64,000 bases of DNA from Euglena gracilis (taxonomy: Eukaryota > Euglenida > Euglenophyceae > Euglenales), in contig CP154954.1 in NCBI GenBank assembly GCA_039621445.1, positions 39,145,816-39,209,815 on the forward strand, in the 5' to 3' direction. Positions 42,930 to 55,309 of this stretch are shown here, piece by piece (the first letter of the stretch is position 1; each line of letters starts with the position of its first letter). A program made the position numbers and the translations under genes. The notes below the pieces were generated by a model, which saw nothing but the letters and a program-made list of their open reading frames with translations, did no database searches and had not been told where the DNA came from.

Positions 42930-45900
42930 CACCAGCAGCCCTTTGCTTGCTTCGGCCGCACCAGCAGCCATTTGCTTGCTTCGTCCGCACTAGCAGCCAT
43001 TTGCTTGCTTTTGCCGCGCCAGCAGCCATTTGCTTGAGTCGGACGCACTAGGAGCCGTTTGCTTGCTTCGACCGCGCCAGCAGCCATTTGCTTGCTTCAG
43101 CCGCGCCAGCGGCCATTTGTTTGCTTCGGCCGCACTAGCAGCCATTTGCTTGCTTCAGCCGCCCCAGCAGCCATTTGCCTGTTTCGGACTGGCCACTTTC
43201 TTGCTTTGGTGTGCTTGCAACCATTTGCTTACTTCAGACCGGCCATTTGCTTGCTTCGGCCGCGCCAGCAGGCATCTGCTTGCTTCGACCGCACTAGCAG
43301 CCACTGGCTTGCTTCGGCCGCACCAGCAGCCATTTGCTTGCTTCGGCCACACCAGCAGTCATTCGTTTGCTTCAACCGCACTCGCAGCCATAGCCATTAG
43401 CTTGCTTCGGCCGCACCAGCATTTGCTTGCTTTGACTACACAGGCCATTTGCTTGCTTCGGCCGCACTAGCGGCCATTTGTTTGCTTTGGCCTCGCCCGT
43501 GGCCATTTGCTTGCTTCGGCTGCGCCAGCAGCCATTTGATTGCTTCGGTCGCACTATCGGCCATTAGCTTGCTTCGGCCGCACTAGCAGCCATTTGCTTG
43601 CTTCGACCACACCGGTCATTTGCTTGCTCCGGCCGCGCTAGCGGACATATGCACGCTTCGGAAACGCTATCAGCCATTTGCTTGCTTCGGCCGCGCCAGC
43701 AGCCATTTGCTTGCTTTGGTGTGCTTGCAACCATTTACTTGCTTCAGACCAGCCATTTGCTTGCTTCGGCCGCCGTATCAGCCATTTGCTTGCTTCGACC
43801 ACACCGGCAATTTGCTTGCTTCGGCCGCACTAGCATCCATTTGCTTGCTTCGGCCGCACTAGCAGCCATTTGCTTGCTTTGGTGTGCTTGCAACCATTTA
43901 CTTGCTTCAGACCAGCCATTTGCTTGCTTCGGCCGCCGTATCAGCCATTTGCTTGCTTCGACCACACCGGCAATTTGCTTGCTTCGGCCGCACTAGCATC
44001 CATTTGCTTGCTTCGGCCGCACCAGCAGCCATTTGCTTGCTTCGGCCGCACCAGCAGCCATTTGCTTGCTTCGGCCGCACCAGCAGCCATTTGCTTGCTT
44101 CGGCCGCACTAGCAGCCATTTGCTTGTTTCAGCCGCACTAGCAGCCATTTGCTTGCTTCAGCCACACCAGCAGCTACTAGCTTGCTTCGGCAACACGGCC
44201 ATTTGCTAGCTTCGGCCGCCTAGCAGCCATTTGCATTTGCTCGCTTCTGCAACGTTAGCAGCCATTTCCTTGCTTCGGCCACACTAGCAGCCATTTGCTT
44301 GCTTCGTCCACACCTGCCATTTGCTTGGTTCGGCCGTACCAGCAGCCATTTGCTTGCTTCGGACCGACAATTTGCTTGCAGCCATTTGCTTGCTTCCATC
44401 ACACCGGCAAACATTTGCTTGCTCCGGACCGGCCATTTGCTTGCTTTGGTGCGCTTGCAGCATTTGCTTGCTTCGGCCACACCAGCAGTGATTTGTCTGC
44501 TTCAACCGCACTCGCAGCCATAACCATTAGCTTGCTTCGGCCGCACCAGCATTTGCTTGCTTTGACCACACAGGCCATTTGCTTGCTTCGGCCGCACTAG
44601 CGGCCATTTGCTTGCTTCGGCCGCACTAGCGGCCATTTGTTTGCTTCGGCCGCACTAGCAGCCATTTACTTGCTTCGGCCGCACCAGCAGCCATTTGCTT
44701 GCCTCGGCCGCACTAGCGGCCATTTGCTTGCATCGGCCGCCGTAGCAGCCACTTTTTTTTGCTTTCTTCGGCCATTTTTGCTTGCTTTGGCCGCACTAGC
44801 AGCCATTTGCTTGCTTCGGCCGCACTAGCAGCCATTTGCTTGCTTCGGCCACACCGGCCATTTGCTTGCTTCGGGCGCGCCAGCAGCCATTTGCCTGCTT
44901 CGGACTGGGCACTTTCTTGCTTTGGTGTGCTTGCAACCATTTGCCTATTTCAGACCGGCCATTTGCTTGCCTCGGCCACACCGGCCATTTGCTTGCTTCG
45001 GCCGCACCAGCTGCCCTTTGCTTGCTTCGGCCGCCGGTGAAGCCATTTGCTTGCTTCGGCCGCGCCAGCAGCCATTAGCTTGCTTCAGCCACACCGGCCA
45101 TTTGCTTACTTCAGCCGCACCAGCGGCCATTTGCTTGCTTCGGCCGCCGGTGAAGCCATTTGCTTGCTTCGGCCGCACCAGCGGCCATTTGCTTGCTTCG
45201 GCCGCACCAGCAGCCATTTGCTTGCTTCGGCCGCACCAGCAGCCATTTGCTTGCTTCGGCCACACCGGCCATTTGCTTGCTTCGGCCGCACCAGCAGCCA
45301 TTAGCTTGCTTCGGCCGCGCCAGCAGCCATTTGCCTGCTTCGGACTGGCCACTTTCTTGCTTTGGTGTGCTTGCAACCATTTGCTTACTTCAGACCGGCC
45401 ATTTGCTTGCTTCGGCCATACCGGCCATTTGCTTGCTTCGGCCGCACCAGCAGCCCTTTGCTTGCTTCGGCCGCGCCAGCAGCCATTTGCTTGCTTCGGT
45501 GGCGCCAGCAGCCATTTGCTTGCTTCGGCCGCGCCAGCAGCCATTTGCTTGCTTCAGCCGCGCCAGCGGCCATTTGCTTGCTTCGACCGCACTAACAGCC
45601 ATTTGCTTGCTTCAGCCGCGCCAGCGGCCATTTGCTTGCTTCGACCGCACTAACAGCCATTGGCTTGCTTCAGCCGCCCCAGCAGCCATTTGCCTGCTTC
45701 CGACTGGCCACTTTCTTGCTTTGGTGTGCTTGCAACCATTTGCTTACTTCAGACCGGCCATTTGCTTGCTTCGGCCGCGCCAGCAGGCATCTGCTTGCTT
45801 CCGCCGCACTAGCAGCCATTGGCTTGCTTCGGCCGCACCAGCAGCCATTTGCTTGCTTCGGCCACACCAGCAGTCATTTGTTTGCTTCAAACGCACTCGC

Positions 45901-46652
45901 AGCCATAGCCATTTGCTTGCTTCGGCCGCACCAGCATTGGCTTGCTTTGACCACACAGGCCATTTGCTTGCTTCGGCCGCACTAGCGGCCATTTGTTTGC
46001 TTTGGCCTCGCCCGTAGCCATTTGCTTGCTTCGGCCGCGCCAGCAGCCATTTGCTTGCTTTGGTGTGCTTGCAACCGTTTGCCTGCTTCAGACCGGCCAT
46101 TTGCTTGCTTCGGCCGCCGTATCAGCCATTTGCTTGCTTCGACCACACCGGCAATTTGCTTGCTTCGGCCGCACCGGCAGCCATTTGCTTGCTTCGGCCG
46201 CACCAGCAACCATTTGCTTGCCTCGGCCGCAGTAGCAGCCATTTGCTTGCTTCGGCCGCACTAGCAGCCATTTGCTTGCTTCAGCCACACCAGCAGCTAC
46301 TAGCTTGCTTCGGCAACACCGGCCATTTGCTAGCTTCGGCCGCCTAGCAGCCATTTGCTCGCTTCTGCAACGTTAGCAGCCATTTCCTTGCTTCGGCCAC
46401 ACTAGCAGCCATTTGCTTGCTTCGTCCACACCCGCCATTAGCTTGGTTCGGCCGCACCAGCAGCCATTTGCTTGCTTTGGACCGACAATTTGCTTGCAGC
46501 CATTTGCTTGCTTCCATCACACCGGCAACCATTTGCTTGCTCCGGACCGGACATTTGCTTGCTTTGGTACGCTTGCAGCCATTTGCTTGCTTCGGCTAAA
46601 CTAGCAACCATTTGCTTGCTTCGGCCACACGGCCATTTGCTTGCTTCGGTCA
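42930..46652 (+). repeat. 29-bp satellite array, right part
   Basis: About 128 units of the same 29-bp family as 8440-12991, same orientation. It is enriched in a variant with TTTGGTGTGCTTGCAACC followed by TTCAGACCGGCC, which recurs many times (for example 43200, 44920, 45360, 45720). A segment of about 163 bp is tandemly duplicated at 43711-44035. Open frames across it are by-products of the repeat. Confidence 0.95.
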
Positions 46653-48283
46653 TGCCACCCTGGCAAATGGTTATAGATGCCTGGCTGTACATCATACGTT
46701 TGATAGATGGGCCCAACTGGCACCCTGGCATTGCGGGAAAAAAAACATCAAGCCGGACTAAAACTTCGGGAAATGCCAATTGAACGTCAATGCAAAACTT
46801 TGAGGAAAACAAACAGTGGCAAAACCACCACCAAAGGGGACGCCAGGCAGACTGCTGCGGCAACGCTGGCCACCTTCCCCGCTGCCCCACGGCAGAACGG
46901 GAAGGTCTGGTGGGCGTCGTTCGCCCCCCCCCCAACCAATTTTGAGAAAACGGCAATTTTGGCCGGGGAAAACGTTTGAAATGCATGCTTTTTAGGTGGA
47001 AAACAACAATTTTTCACAAAAATACTGGAAAAACACGGTTCAGAAACTGGTACTTTTTTGAAAGGGGTTGAAAGAAACGAAAGACAAAAAAAGTGAAGAA
47101 AAGCTTGGCACAATCAAATTTTTCACTGAGATTTATTCTCTGGAAAAAAATTTGGGGTCCAGATATTGGTGCTCCTTGAAATACAAGAAGGCGGCGGGGG
47201 GGGAACCCTCCACCGACCACCCTGGCTGTTTTGGCCGATACCGGTTCTGCCCTACGCCGCCCTGCCGGCCCCCCGCGTCGATGCGGTGGCGCCGGCGGTG
47301 GAAGGGGGGGGAGGGTGTGGGCCGCCGGCGACGCGGGGACGTCCTCGACCTGCACACCACCAAAGGAGGGGAGTGACGGGGGGCACTGGTTCTCTGGGAC
47401 GCAATGGCAAAATGCCCTCCCGCCTGCCTGGTGCGAAACGCCAAATTACTGAACGTATGTTTCTTTTTGACCCAGAAACAGCCGGCAAATTGTGGGACGG
47501 GGATTGCCTCAATGCCAAGAACTTGGGGGGGGGGTGCCAAAATGTGGGACCAGCTGACCCCCCCAAACCCCATTATCACAGGGTTCAACGGGCCACAATA
47601 ATGAAATCTTGGTAATTTTTTCGGTGTAAATCAGGGCGGGGGCGTGATGGTCGTGGCCAGATTGCCTCAATGCCAAGAACTGGGGGGTGCCAAAAAAAAA
47701 CGCGACCAGCCCCCGGGACCAGGTCGGCTGGGTTCCCCACCACCAAAAACGCCATTTTTGCCGGAACCGTTTGAACAAATGCCCCAAAGGCAATTGGGGG
47801 GGGGGGGTTAATTGGGGGCAAACAGAAAAATGGCAATTGGTGAACTGGATGAAATACTGGATCATTTTCAAGTGTGAGATTGAGGCAAATTTTCCAGGAA
47901 ATGAACAGAAAAGATGTGGGTATTTGAAATTCGATCGAAGGGTGCAGACAAAAAGGGGTTTGAGGTGTGCTCTTGCCCAAGGATGAGAGGTTAGCGAACA
48001 TCCTCCACAGGGTTTTCCTTTTCCAGTTATCCCCCAACGGGGACTGCATCAAAAGCTTTAGGACACATTTCACAAGATTTTGGTTCCCGACCAGGCTTTT
48101 GCTTAAGGACCCCCGGGGGGGTACCGGCTAGCCAATCGGCTATACACTGGAAAAAGTGGACTAGCTAGACCCCCCTCCCCCCGAGGGGGGGGGGTCCGGG
48201 GGGTCCCCCGGACAGGAAAAATGAGGTTTTTAACAGGTTTTTGGCTGACTTTGTTCCAAAAATTCCCATTCCAAAAACCCCGC
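46653..48283. other. No gene seen; unique-looking spacer
   Basis: Mixed sequence with G and C runs and only short frames without motifs. A 21-bp direct repeat starting GATTGCCTCAATGCC occurs at 47502-47522 and 47660-47680, each followed by a G-run and GTGCCAAAA, so part of the region is a 158-bp imperfect duplication. The end joins a truncated copy of element A at about 48284. Confidence 0.6.
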
Positions 48284-48735
48284 AGTTGGAGGAGCGACTT
48301 CCCCGTTTGGAGCAGAAAACCTGCTATTATGACGCGAATCAGGTTGGATTCTCCAATCTGAGCGTGAAAGTCGCAAAAATGGCACAACGGCAGGAATCCC
48401 TGCAGTTGTATTTGCAGTCCGACATTGGCGGGATTAACTCCGCCATTGCGGGTTTGCAACAAAGCTATTCCGCACTTTCCCACCGAGTTCCGGACATTAG
48501 TGGTATTCAGACTGCTATTGGGGAACTCCAGACCTGGTATGCATCGGTGTCTACCAAAATTACGGAAATGCAGTCTTTGCCTGCAGGTTCCAGTTCACGG
48601 ATTATCGAGAACCCTGATTTCAAGGCATTTTATGACAAAATGCTCACTGACAATCAAGAAACCTTGCAAGATTTCTGCAACAGCCTATTACGGCTTGAGG
48701 AATCGGTGAATCGGAATGCCCAATCCACGCCAAAT
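48284..48735 (+). pseudogene. Copy C Gag fragment
   Basis: From LEERLPRLEQKTCYY to LLRLEESVNRNAQS, homologous to A's Gag at about 41110-40690. Coiled-coil helices. At 48722 it jumps directly into protease sequence (FCAKVKLLIDTGC in another frame), deleting the capsid, zinc knuckle and SR-rich tail. Confidence 0.85.
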
Positions 48736-50438
48736 TTTTTGTGCAAAAGTCAAACTTCTCATTGACACTGGTTGTCGCATTGCACTACTTTTTCGGTTCG
48801 GGTTGATACCGACCCCCCTCTTGGTGAAAGCCAAGAAGCCGATCAAAATTACGACGGCTGACAACGCCCCCATGTGCGGTGGTGACTTGGGATGCATTTT
48901 GGACTTAGTCCTACCCCTCATCCCCAAGCACCACTCACACCCCCCCCAACCGCAAAATTTTCCGGATAGCTGGGGATACGAATCCGGAATCCATGGGTCT
49001 GACGTAATTCTGGGATACCCCTTTTTACGTCAGCACCGGCTGGTAGTGGATTGCCACTCCCACGGTTTGCGCACATCACCATTCTCTTCATTGCCCCCCA
49101 AACCTTCATCACCTGTGGCGTCATCCACGACAGCCACCAATCTTTCCACACCGTTTTCGAAAACTTTTACCCCGTTACCAACCACACCTACCAACGTTTT
49201 CCACACCGGGTGTACCGAGAGAGTTCACCTCCTGCCCATCCACACACCAACTTCCGTTCCCCATGAGGCAGGGCAAGCAAGTAGCGGTACCCCTCGTTCC
49301 ACTGGGTTACAAGACGAAAGCCCAAAGGCCTGAAGTGATCACGGTGTCGAGTAGTCGCCCAGCTGCACCAATACCCCGTTTTCCACCAGATGTATCGCTT
49401 TCAGATACACCTGTACGCCCCCCAGCAGCTACACAAGCGCAACCCAACTTTTACACACAACCCCACCAGACAAACATGCGCGACCAGGACCACTACTCCG
49501 ACACTTCCTACCAATGTGTGCACTGTAGGAGAATTTCCGTCCAGCGAGAATTCGATTGTGGATGTTTAGTCCAAACATCAACACTAATCCCGATTTCGCG
49601 AACCCATACACTTGGTTGCGGATCGCAATGCGCGACCGTACATCAAGTGCTGCAACAACGAGGAATTGCCTTGTTGTTTGGGACCGCGAAATCCGTGTCA
49701 CAAACCTCCGCCACCTCCATCTGGCATGATATGTACTGGGTATGCACCCATCCAACCCATCAACCCTTGGGAATGCCCCTTAGGAGTGTGGATGACACAC
49801 CCTTGGCCTATGTTTGCGGATCCCTGAATGGCGTTACCGCTCTTCAACCTGCGAACCAGGTGGACACATACGCGATGCGCGTATGGAACGCATTTAATTT
49901 TGGTCAATACCGTATTTTGGAGGAATGGTTCTCCAAAATCGCGGTTTTGGCTGATTCCTTCGATTTGTCGTTGGAAATTGATGCGTTTTCATCACAAGCA
50001 CATGCACGCTTGTCGCGACATTGGTCGCGACACTCCAACACATTCCTTAAAATTTGGGGTGATACGGTGCTTTGGTTGAACCCTCCCCCTAAACTTATTC
50101 CGGATGTGGTGGAGAAAGTACTACGCGATGAAGCGCGAGGAGCTCTCCTCATACCCGCCAATCCGAATGCGGATTGGTTTCACCAATTCTCCTATGTATG
50201 TTTTCATTGGTGGGATTTACCCGCTGATGTACCACTATTCGAGGATTTTTGTGGTATATTATTACCACCTGTTAAAGAAATTATTTTTCACGTTTGTTTC
50301 CTCTACGCATTCGGAATATCCGATTTGCGTGTGCCAAAATACCTTGGTACCAGTAGGGATGCCACACTCTCAACGCAGATTTCTGCGGTTATTGAGAGTG
50401 CGGACCAACACCCCAAGTCTGCTGACTATTGTTCGTGA
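48716..50438 (+). pseudogene. Copy C protease and connector
   Basis: Retropepsin active site KVKLLIDTGCRIALLFRF at about 48740-48795 and GSDVILGYPFLRQH near 49000. The frame shifts near 49300 and continues as an open stretch to 50438 with the same Cys/His-rich region as A (QCVHCRRIS, EFDCGCLV, CGSQCATVHQ). It ends at a TGA where A has an Arg codon (ADYCS-R). Confidence 0.85.
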
Positions 50439-51349
50439 ATTACTCGCGAATTCCATGGTGTACTGGATAACCCAGTTTACGCCCGCGACATCAACCCCGC
50501 GATTCACGGTCCGTTCGGTATTTGCAAAATCGAGCTCAAGGATGGCGCTAAGCCCATGCACCGGAAATTCTTCCGTTGTTCGGTTAAACGCGAACAAGCT
50601 CTCAACGAGATGATTGAGAAGCTCATCCAGCGGAAGTGGTGCTGGTGCTGGATTACCGGTACCTGAACTCCCAAACGAAGGATGACCCCTTCCCGTTACT
50701 GCTGATCGAAGATTTGATCGCCAAACAATCGGATAACCGGTTGTGGTCAATCTTTGATCTAGAAGACGGTTTTCATCAGATGCATTTGCACCCTGATTCA
50801 CAACCGTACACGGCATTCGTGACATCCAAGGGTGTGTACCAATGGACGGTACTCCCTATGGGTGTTAAGAATGGCCCAGCCATGTTTCAACGCATGATCC
50901 AGTGGGTTTTGCGCGAATTACCGTTTGCTCTGGTGTACATCGATGATGTACTGGTGGGAACCCAACCGCCATCCGCGAAATCGGGCAAGGATATCCTCGA
51001 ACCGCATTATCGCGATGTGCGGGCGGTATTATCCGCGTTCAAAAAGCATGTGCTTTTTGTCGAGGGTTCCAAAATGCACCTGTTTCGCAAAATTATTAAG
51101 TTTTGCGGGCATATCCTGAGCAACGGGCAGCGTAAAGCCGCACCCAGCAAGATGGAGGCCATTAAAAAATGGACTCCTGAGGTCATTAAGACCTTAACGC
51201 ATTTAAAGGGATTTTTGGGATTAGCCCAATACTACGCGATTTACATGAAAGATTTCGCGAAAATCGCGGTACCCCTAACCCGACAACTTAAAAATCGGAC
51301 ACCCGATAACGCAAAAGTCATTTGGATAACCAAATGCGCGAGGCCTTGA
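50439..51349 (+). pseudogene. Copy C reverse transcriptase
   Basis: Continues after the TGA. About 0.1 kb, coding for the IIPSKSEWTSQAF region, is deleted between two GAAGTGG repeats near 50637; the frame then resumes at LDYRYLNSQT. Motifs A (SIFDLEDGFHQ), B (GVYQWTVLPMG) and C (VYIDDVLVG, about 50936-50962) are intact. A one-base deletion near 51325 ends the frame. Confidence 0.88.
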
Positions 51350-52587
51350 ATAAAATCAAGGACTTGCTCCTCGAGAACGTGGTTCTCGATATCGCGGATC
51401 CATACAAGCCGTACGTCCTGGAGGTCGACAGCAGCGATTACGCTGTTGGCGGTGTTCTTAGCCAGCATAATGCGGCAAATGAACTCCGACCTGTGGCTTT
51501 CTTCAGCAGGAAGCTACAGGGCGACAATGGGAAAGGACAGGTTAAATGGAGCATTCGCGAAAAGGAGACATATGCCATTGTGCTAATTCTCCAGAAAATC
51601 CGCAGCTGGATAGCCAGCAGCCTGGTCCAGATACTGGTGTTGACGGATTATGAGAGCCTTCAACACTGGTATACCGAGGACCTGAACAAGGCCATGTCAT
51701 CAGTGGGCAGAAGATGCCGATGGCATGAGTTCTTGAGCCAGTTTAACCTGGTGGTAGTATATACCCCAGGTCATACGCAAAAAGTGGCGGATCCTCTCAG
51801 CCGAGCCCCCTGGTATTATCCTGGGAACCCGGATGAGGGTGATGCGACTTTTCATGGCAGCCATGGGGCTGACCAGTTCGCACGTCGATCCGACGCTGTG
51901 GACAACATTCTCGATTCACTAGCCGTTTCCCAGGTGTATCGCAGCATTGCCATTTCACCATTGCGTGGAAGGCGCCGGCGTGGACGCACTGCCGGACCCC
52001 GTCGCATTACGCGTACGGAAACTCCTACCCCCCTATTTTTCCGCGAATGGGATTATTCGCGTGACCCTGTATATAGTACCATTGTGAATGGACTTCGTAA
52101 TGGTGAGTCCATAGAGAATTACTCTCTATCACCATTGCGACTTATTTTCCGAAATGATTCTGGTTATAAATATTGTATACCCCAAGACCTGGTTGATGAT
52201 GTGATTTTGAGCTATCACAACCATGGTCACCCTGGGGCCCCCAAACTTCTTTCACTGGTGGGTCGCAGGTATTGCACAACCCTGAGTGAAAAAGATTTAT
52301 ATTCGCGCTGTTTGCGAATTTCGCAACGGTGCCAAATTTGTCAGGCTGTGAACCCGCGCAGAGGTACCCCCCCTGGTACGATGGATTTTTTCCCCGTACC
52401 ACCGGACATTTTTACGTCCCTCTGCATGGAGTTTCTGGAACTTGAACCTTGCAAAGGATCAGATGACAAAATTTACGATTACGTTTTCGTTGTCGTCAGT
52501 CGGCTGAGTGGGTATATAGTAGCCATTCCATGCCGGAAAGCAGGGTTGACAGCCCAAATTTTGGCATCCATATTCCTGGAGAAATGA
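51322..52587 (+). pseudogene. Copy C RNase H and integrase N-terminal part
   Basis: RNase H with VLEVDSSDYAVGG, REKETYAIVLIL and QILVLTDYESLQHW; the last stretch spans the site where element B interrupts A. Integrase zinc-binding part (SYHNHGHPGAP, CQICQAV) and first catalytic Asp (LCMEFLELEP; A has MDFLELEP, so the Asp codon reads Glu here). Ends at TGA 52585-52587 where A has Cys (LEK-C-ICLM). Confidence 0.88.
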
Positions 52588-53267
52588 ATCTGCTTAATGG
52601 GTTTACCGAACGAAATCGTGAATGATCAAGATCACTTGATCTCTTCGCGGTTTTTCACGACTTTGTGCGTTTTACTCGGCATTGAGCAGCATTTGTCCAT
52701 TATATACCGCCCGAAAGGCAACGGTGGAGCTGAGGCAGCCGTGAAATCCGTTGTCAATATGCTTCGCCTTTCACTGGCTGACTCGGGTAAGAATTGGATA
52801 TCCATTCTTCATTGGTGTTTATTTTACATCAATACCTTGCCAGGGTTGGTATTACCACACTCACCGTACGAAATTGTTTTCGGACGAGACCCTCCGGCCA
52901 CAGGGGATATCCCCTCGGAGAGACCCGCCCGAAGTAGTGTTAGCTGTGAAACGTGGTTTGCAGAAGTGGAATCACTCCGCTCTGCAGTCCAATCACGTAT
53001 CACAGAAATTCATTCCAACAAACGGAAATCGTTTTTACAAAATTTCAACACACCTGTGTATAGTCCAGGTGACCGCGTGTGGGTACGGAATAACCGCACC
53101 CGCATGCAATCTTCCAAGCTACGTCCTCTTCGGCTCGGCCCATGCGAAATTTTGGACAGGTTAGGAAGTAGCGGGCGATATAAAGTTGCCTTGCCCAACG
53201 GGATTGAGGACGTCCATATGGACGATTTCAAACCGTACCTAAACCCCCTAGACGGAAAAGCTATCCC
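52588..53267 (+). pseudogene. Copy C integrase C-terminal part, truncated
   Basis: Same frame after the TGA: LPNEIVNDQDHLIS (second Asp), GNGGAEAAVKSV (Glu), then VYSPGDRVWVRNN and VHMDDFKPYLNP. Cut at DGKAIP by the LTR of element D, so the chromodomain is not in this window. Confidence 0.88.
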
Positions 53268-53626
53268 TGTTGGGGGGTCCGGGAAACCTGCGGGAAGAAC
53301 ACCCACTCCGCTGAAGGGGGGGGTGAGGCTTCCCGTGGTAAGTCCACTCAGCCCGCGAACAACGTGAAGAGTGAGGAGAAGGGCAGGTCCTTGGGTGCCT
53401 CCTGCCGAGGCGGAAGAAATGTGCCTCTGGGCATCCCCACGGGAGGGGGGGGGGAATTCAAGGTCTGTCTGAGCGCTGAAAAGGGGGGGGGAGTGTGTGT
53501 GCGAGGAGTCGCTATGACCGCACATAGCCCCTGCGCCTCCCGAAAGGTGAATGACCGTTTGTTTGCAAGCTTGTGCGAGCCAGTGTGTGATCCTGTGGTT
53601 GGTTAAACTGGCCTGTGATCTGGAAT
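53268..53626 (+). repeat. Element D 5' LTR (at least this long)
   Basis: Matches 63654-64000 with a few substitutions and shorter or longer G-runs. The true inner edge lies beyond 53626, because the match continues to the last base of the window. Confidence 0.75.
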
Positions 53627-54202
53627 GACAGGGGAGAAATATCTTTGCACTTCGGATTTTTCTTCCAGGTTGAAAGTTGGGTTCTCACATACGGAATAAT
53701 GACCAGATTCATTTTCCAGGGTGTGGGACCTGGCGGACAGGGCGCAGGAAGAGAGGAGGGAACGACGCCATCATCATCACGGCGGGTAGCACAGCTTCAC
53801 CCAGACCGTGCCCCGGGACCAGGGATATGTCTCTTTTGGCCCTCGCCACAAGGAGAAACTCCTCATGACTCCCTGTGCGGCCACAGGTCGCCGGTAGATA
53901 CTATGGGTGTAAAGTACATAAAGGTTGTACGGAGTGCCGTGCCCGTCCCGAGGTCAATGGTTAGAGGAAAATGGGAAAGTCCCATCTTCAAAATATACGG
54001 CGGGTGGGGGAGGTGGGGGGGGAGTGTGTGCTTTGCTTGCCACTGTTGGCGTGTTTGTGTCATTGGCTGATTGGCTGATTTGTGCCTGGGGTGGTTTCAG
54101 AGCCGTCCGAGAGTGGAGGTGAGAAAGCTGGCCTCATGGCCATTGCTCTGTGTGGGCCACCGAAGGTGGTAGAGGTGGTCGGTGCACTGTATGAAGTCAC
54201 AC

Positions 54203-55309
54203 TCAAAAGTACGGGTAATGCGTACCACCGCTATTGCAATCAAGTAGTTGCTCAGGGCACTGTCCCCATGCCAGTTGTCTTGCCAGCTCGCGCATCAAAG
54301 CCATTCCAAGTCCCTGCCATGCACTGGCCTCCACACCCCGCCTCTCCCAGCCGTTATGTTGGCTTGTTTGGTGGCGGATGCATGTGGAGACGAATCCTTG
54401 GCCTGCTTCACTCATGCCACCGTAGCAGTCCATCACCAGTGGGATAAATTTCCAGCCTCGTCGCTTGCAAGGGTCCCCATACTTGGCGATTTTGTCTTCT
54501 TCCTGTCGAATGTGCCAATTTTCCACCTGAGCTGGAGGTGACCTGGAGGGTGCTAGTGGGTGTCTAACTGTGACATCAATGGCTGCGGGTCCATTTGCGT
54601 CAAATCGAGTGATGAAAACATCACCCGGTCGAGTTCCGTCCTCAGCTTTTTCTTCTCGACGTGCAGGAAAGCCAGCTCGCTGTGCCAGGTTCAGGACAAA
54701 GCTTTGCACTGCCCCGTGCCGCCGAACGAGGTTGTTACGGTGGCAGCAGACGAGGTGGTGGCTGGCTGTGTCAAGTGGGCTCATGCATCGTGGACATCCA
54801 GGAGAGTGGCTCTCTTCTGTTTTTACCACAGGAGCGCCAAGCGTCCATTGGGGGAGGGCAACAAATTCTTTCGTGGGAACAAGGGTTTTTGTGCCAGCAG
54901 AGGGCACTGCACACGTCCAGGCCATGGCACGAGGCCTTGTTTGGCAGGAAAATCGAATGGCATCGGATCCGGACAGGGACTTTTGCAGTTTCTTTTGGTG
55001 CAGCGTTGAGCAGATGTTCCCCCAGTGTTTCTGTGACACCATTTCTCGTGGTAGTTGGGTTGCACGGGTGGAGTCATCTGTTAAGGCCTGCAGGGGTTGA
55101 CCTTCAACTCCAAAGATCTTCAGCAATGTCAGTGCGGAGTCAAAATCTGGTGGTTTCATATTGCGGATTACGAAGTCCGGAAATCCCAACAACGTTTCAG
55201 CCCTTTGGAGGAAGTCCAATTGTGCTGACCACCGTGCAGCGAGTCGGCATTCCTGCGGATCCTTAACTCCTAGTCCCCCCAAACGGGTGGCAAGGTGGCC
55301 TGTGACCAC
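54203..55309 (-). pseudogene. LINE F C-terminal region: zinc motif and restriction-like endonuclease
   Basis: Frame continues the RT thumb from RLGGLGVKDPQECRLAARW. It has a CCHC-like motif, CPRCMSPLDTASHHLVCCH (about 54750), then RHGAVQSFVLNLAQRAGF. The PD-(D/E)XK restriction-like endonuclease follows, with RPGDVFITRF, AAIDVTVRHPL and a downstream KRRGWKFIPLVMDCYGG, the layout of LINE clades that carry the endonuclease after the RT. It ends at 54203. The domain would nick the target site. Relative to the upstream frame it lies one base back at a GGGGGG run near 55275-55280. Confidence 0.83.

Larger units (their letters stand above)
48284..53267 (+). mobile_element. Copy C: truncated, internally deleted copy of element A
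   Basis: Plus-strand sequence colinear with element A from mid-Gag to just before the chromodomain. The left end is truncated with no LTR; the right end is cut at CTATCCC by element D's LTR. Compared with A it lacks about 2.65 kb of Gag (junction near 48722) and about 0.1 kb of RT (near 50640), and has its own stops. It also preserves the uninterrupted RNase H sequence at element B's target, which proves B's insertion into A. Confidence 0.9.

Noticed and set aside
42930-46652. 29-bp repeat array as a CRISPR
   Set aside because: Units are directly abutting with no unique spacers, the setting is eukaryotic, and there are no cas genes.
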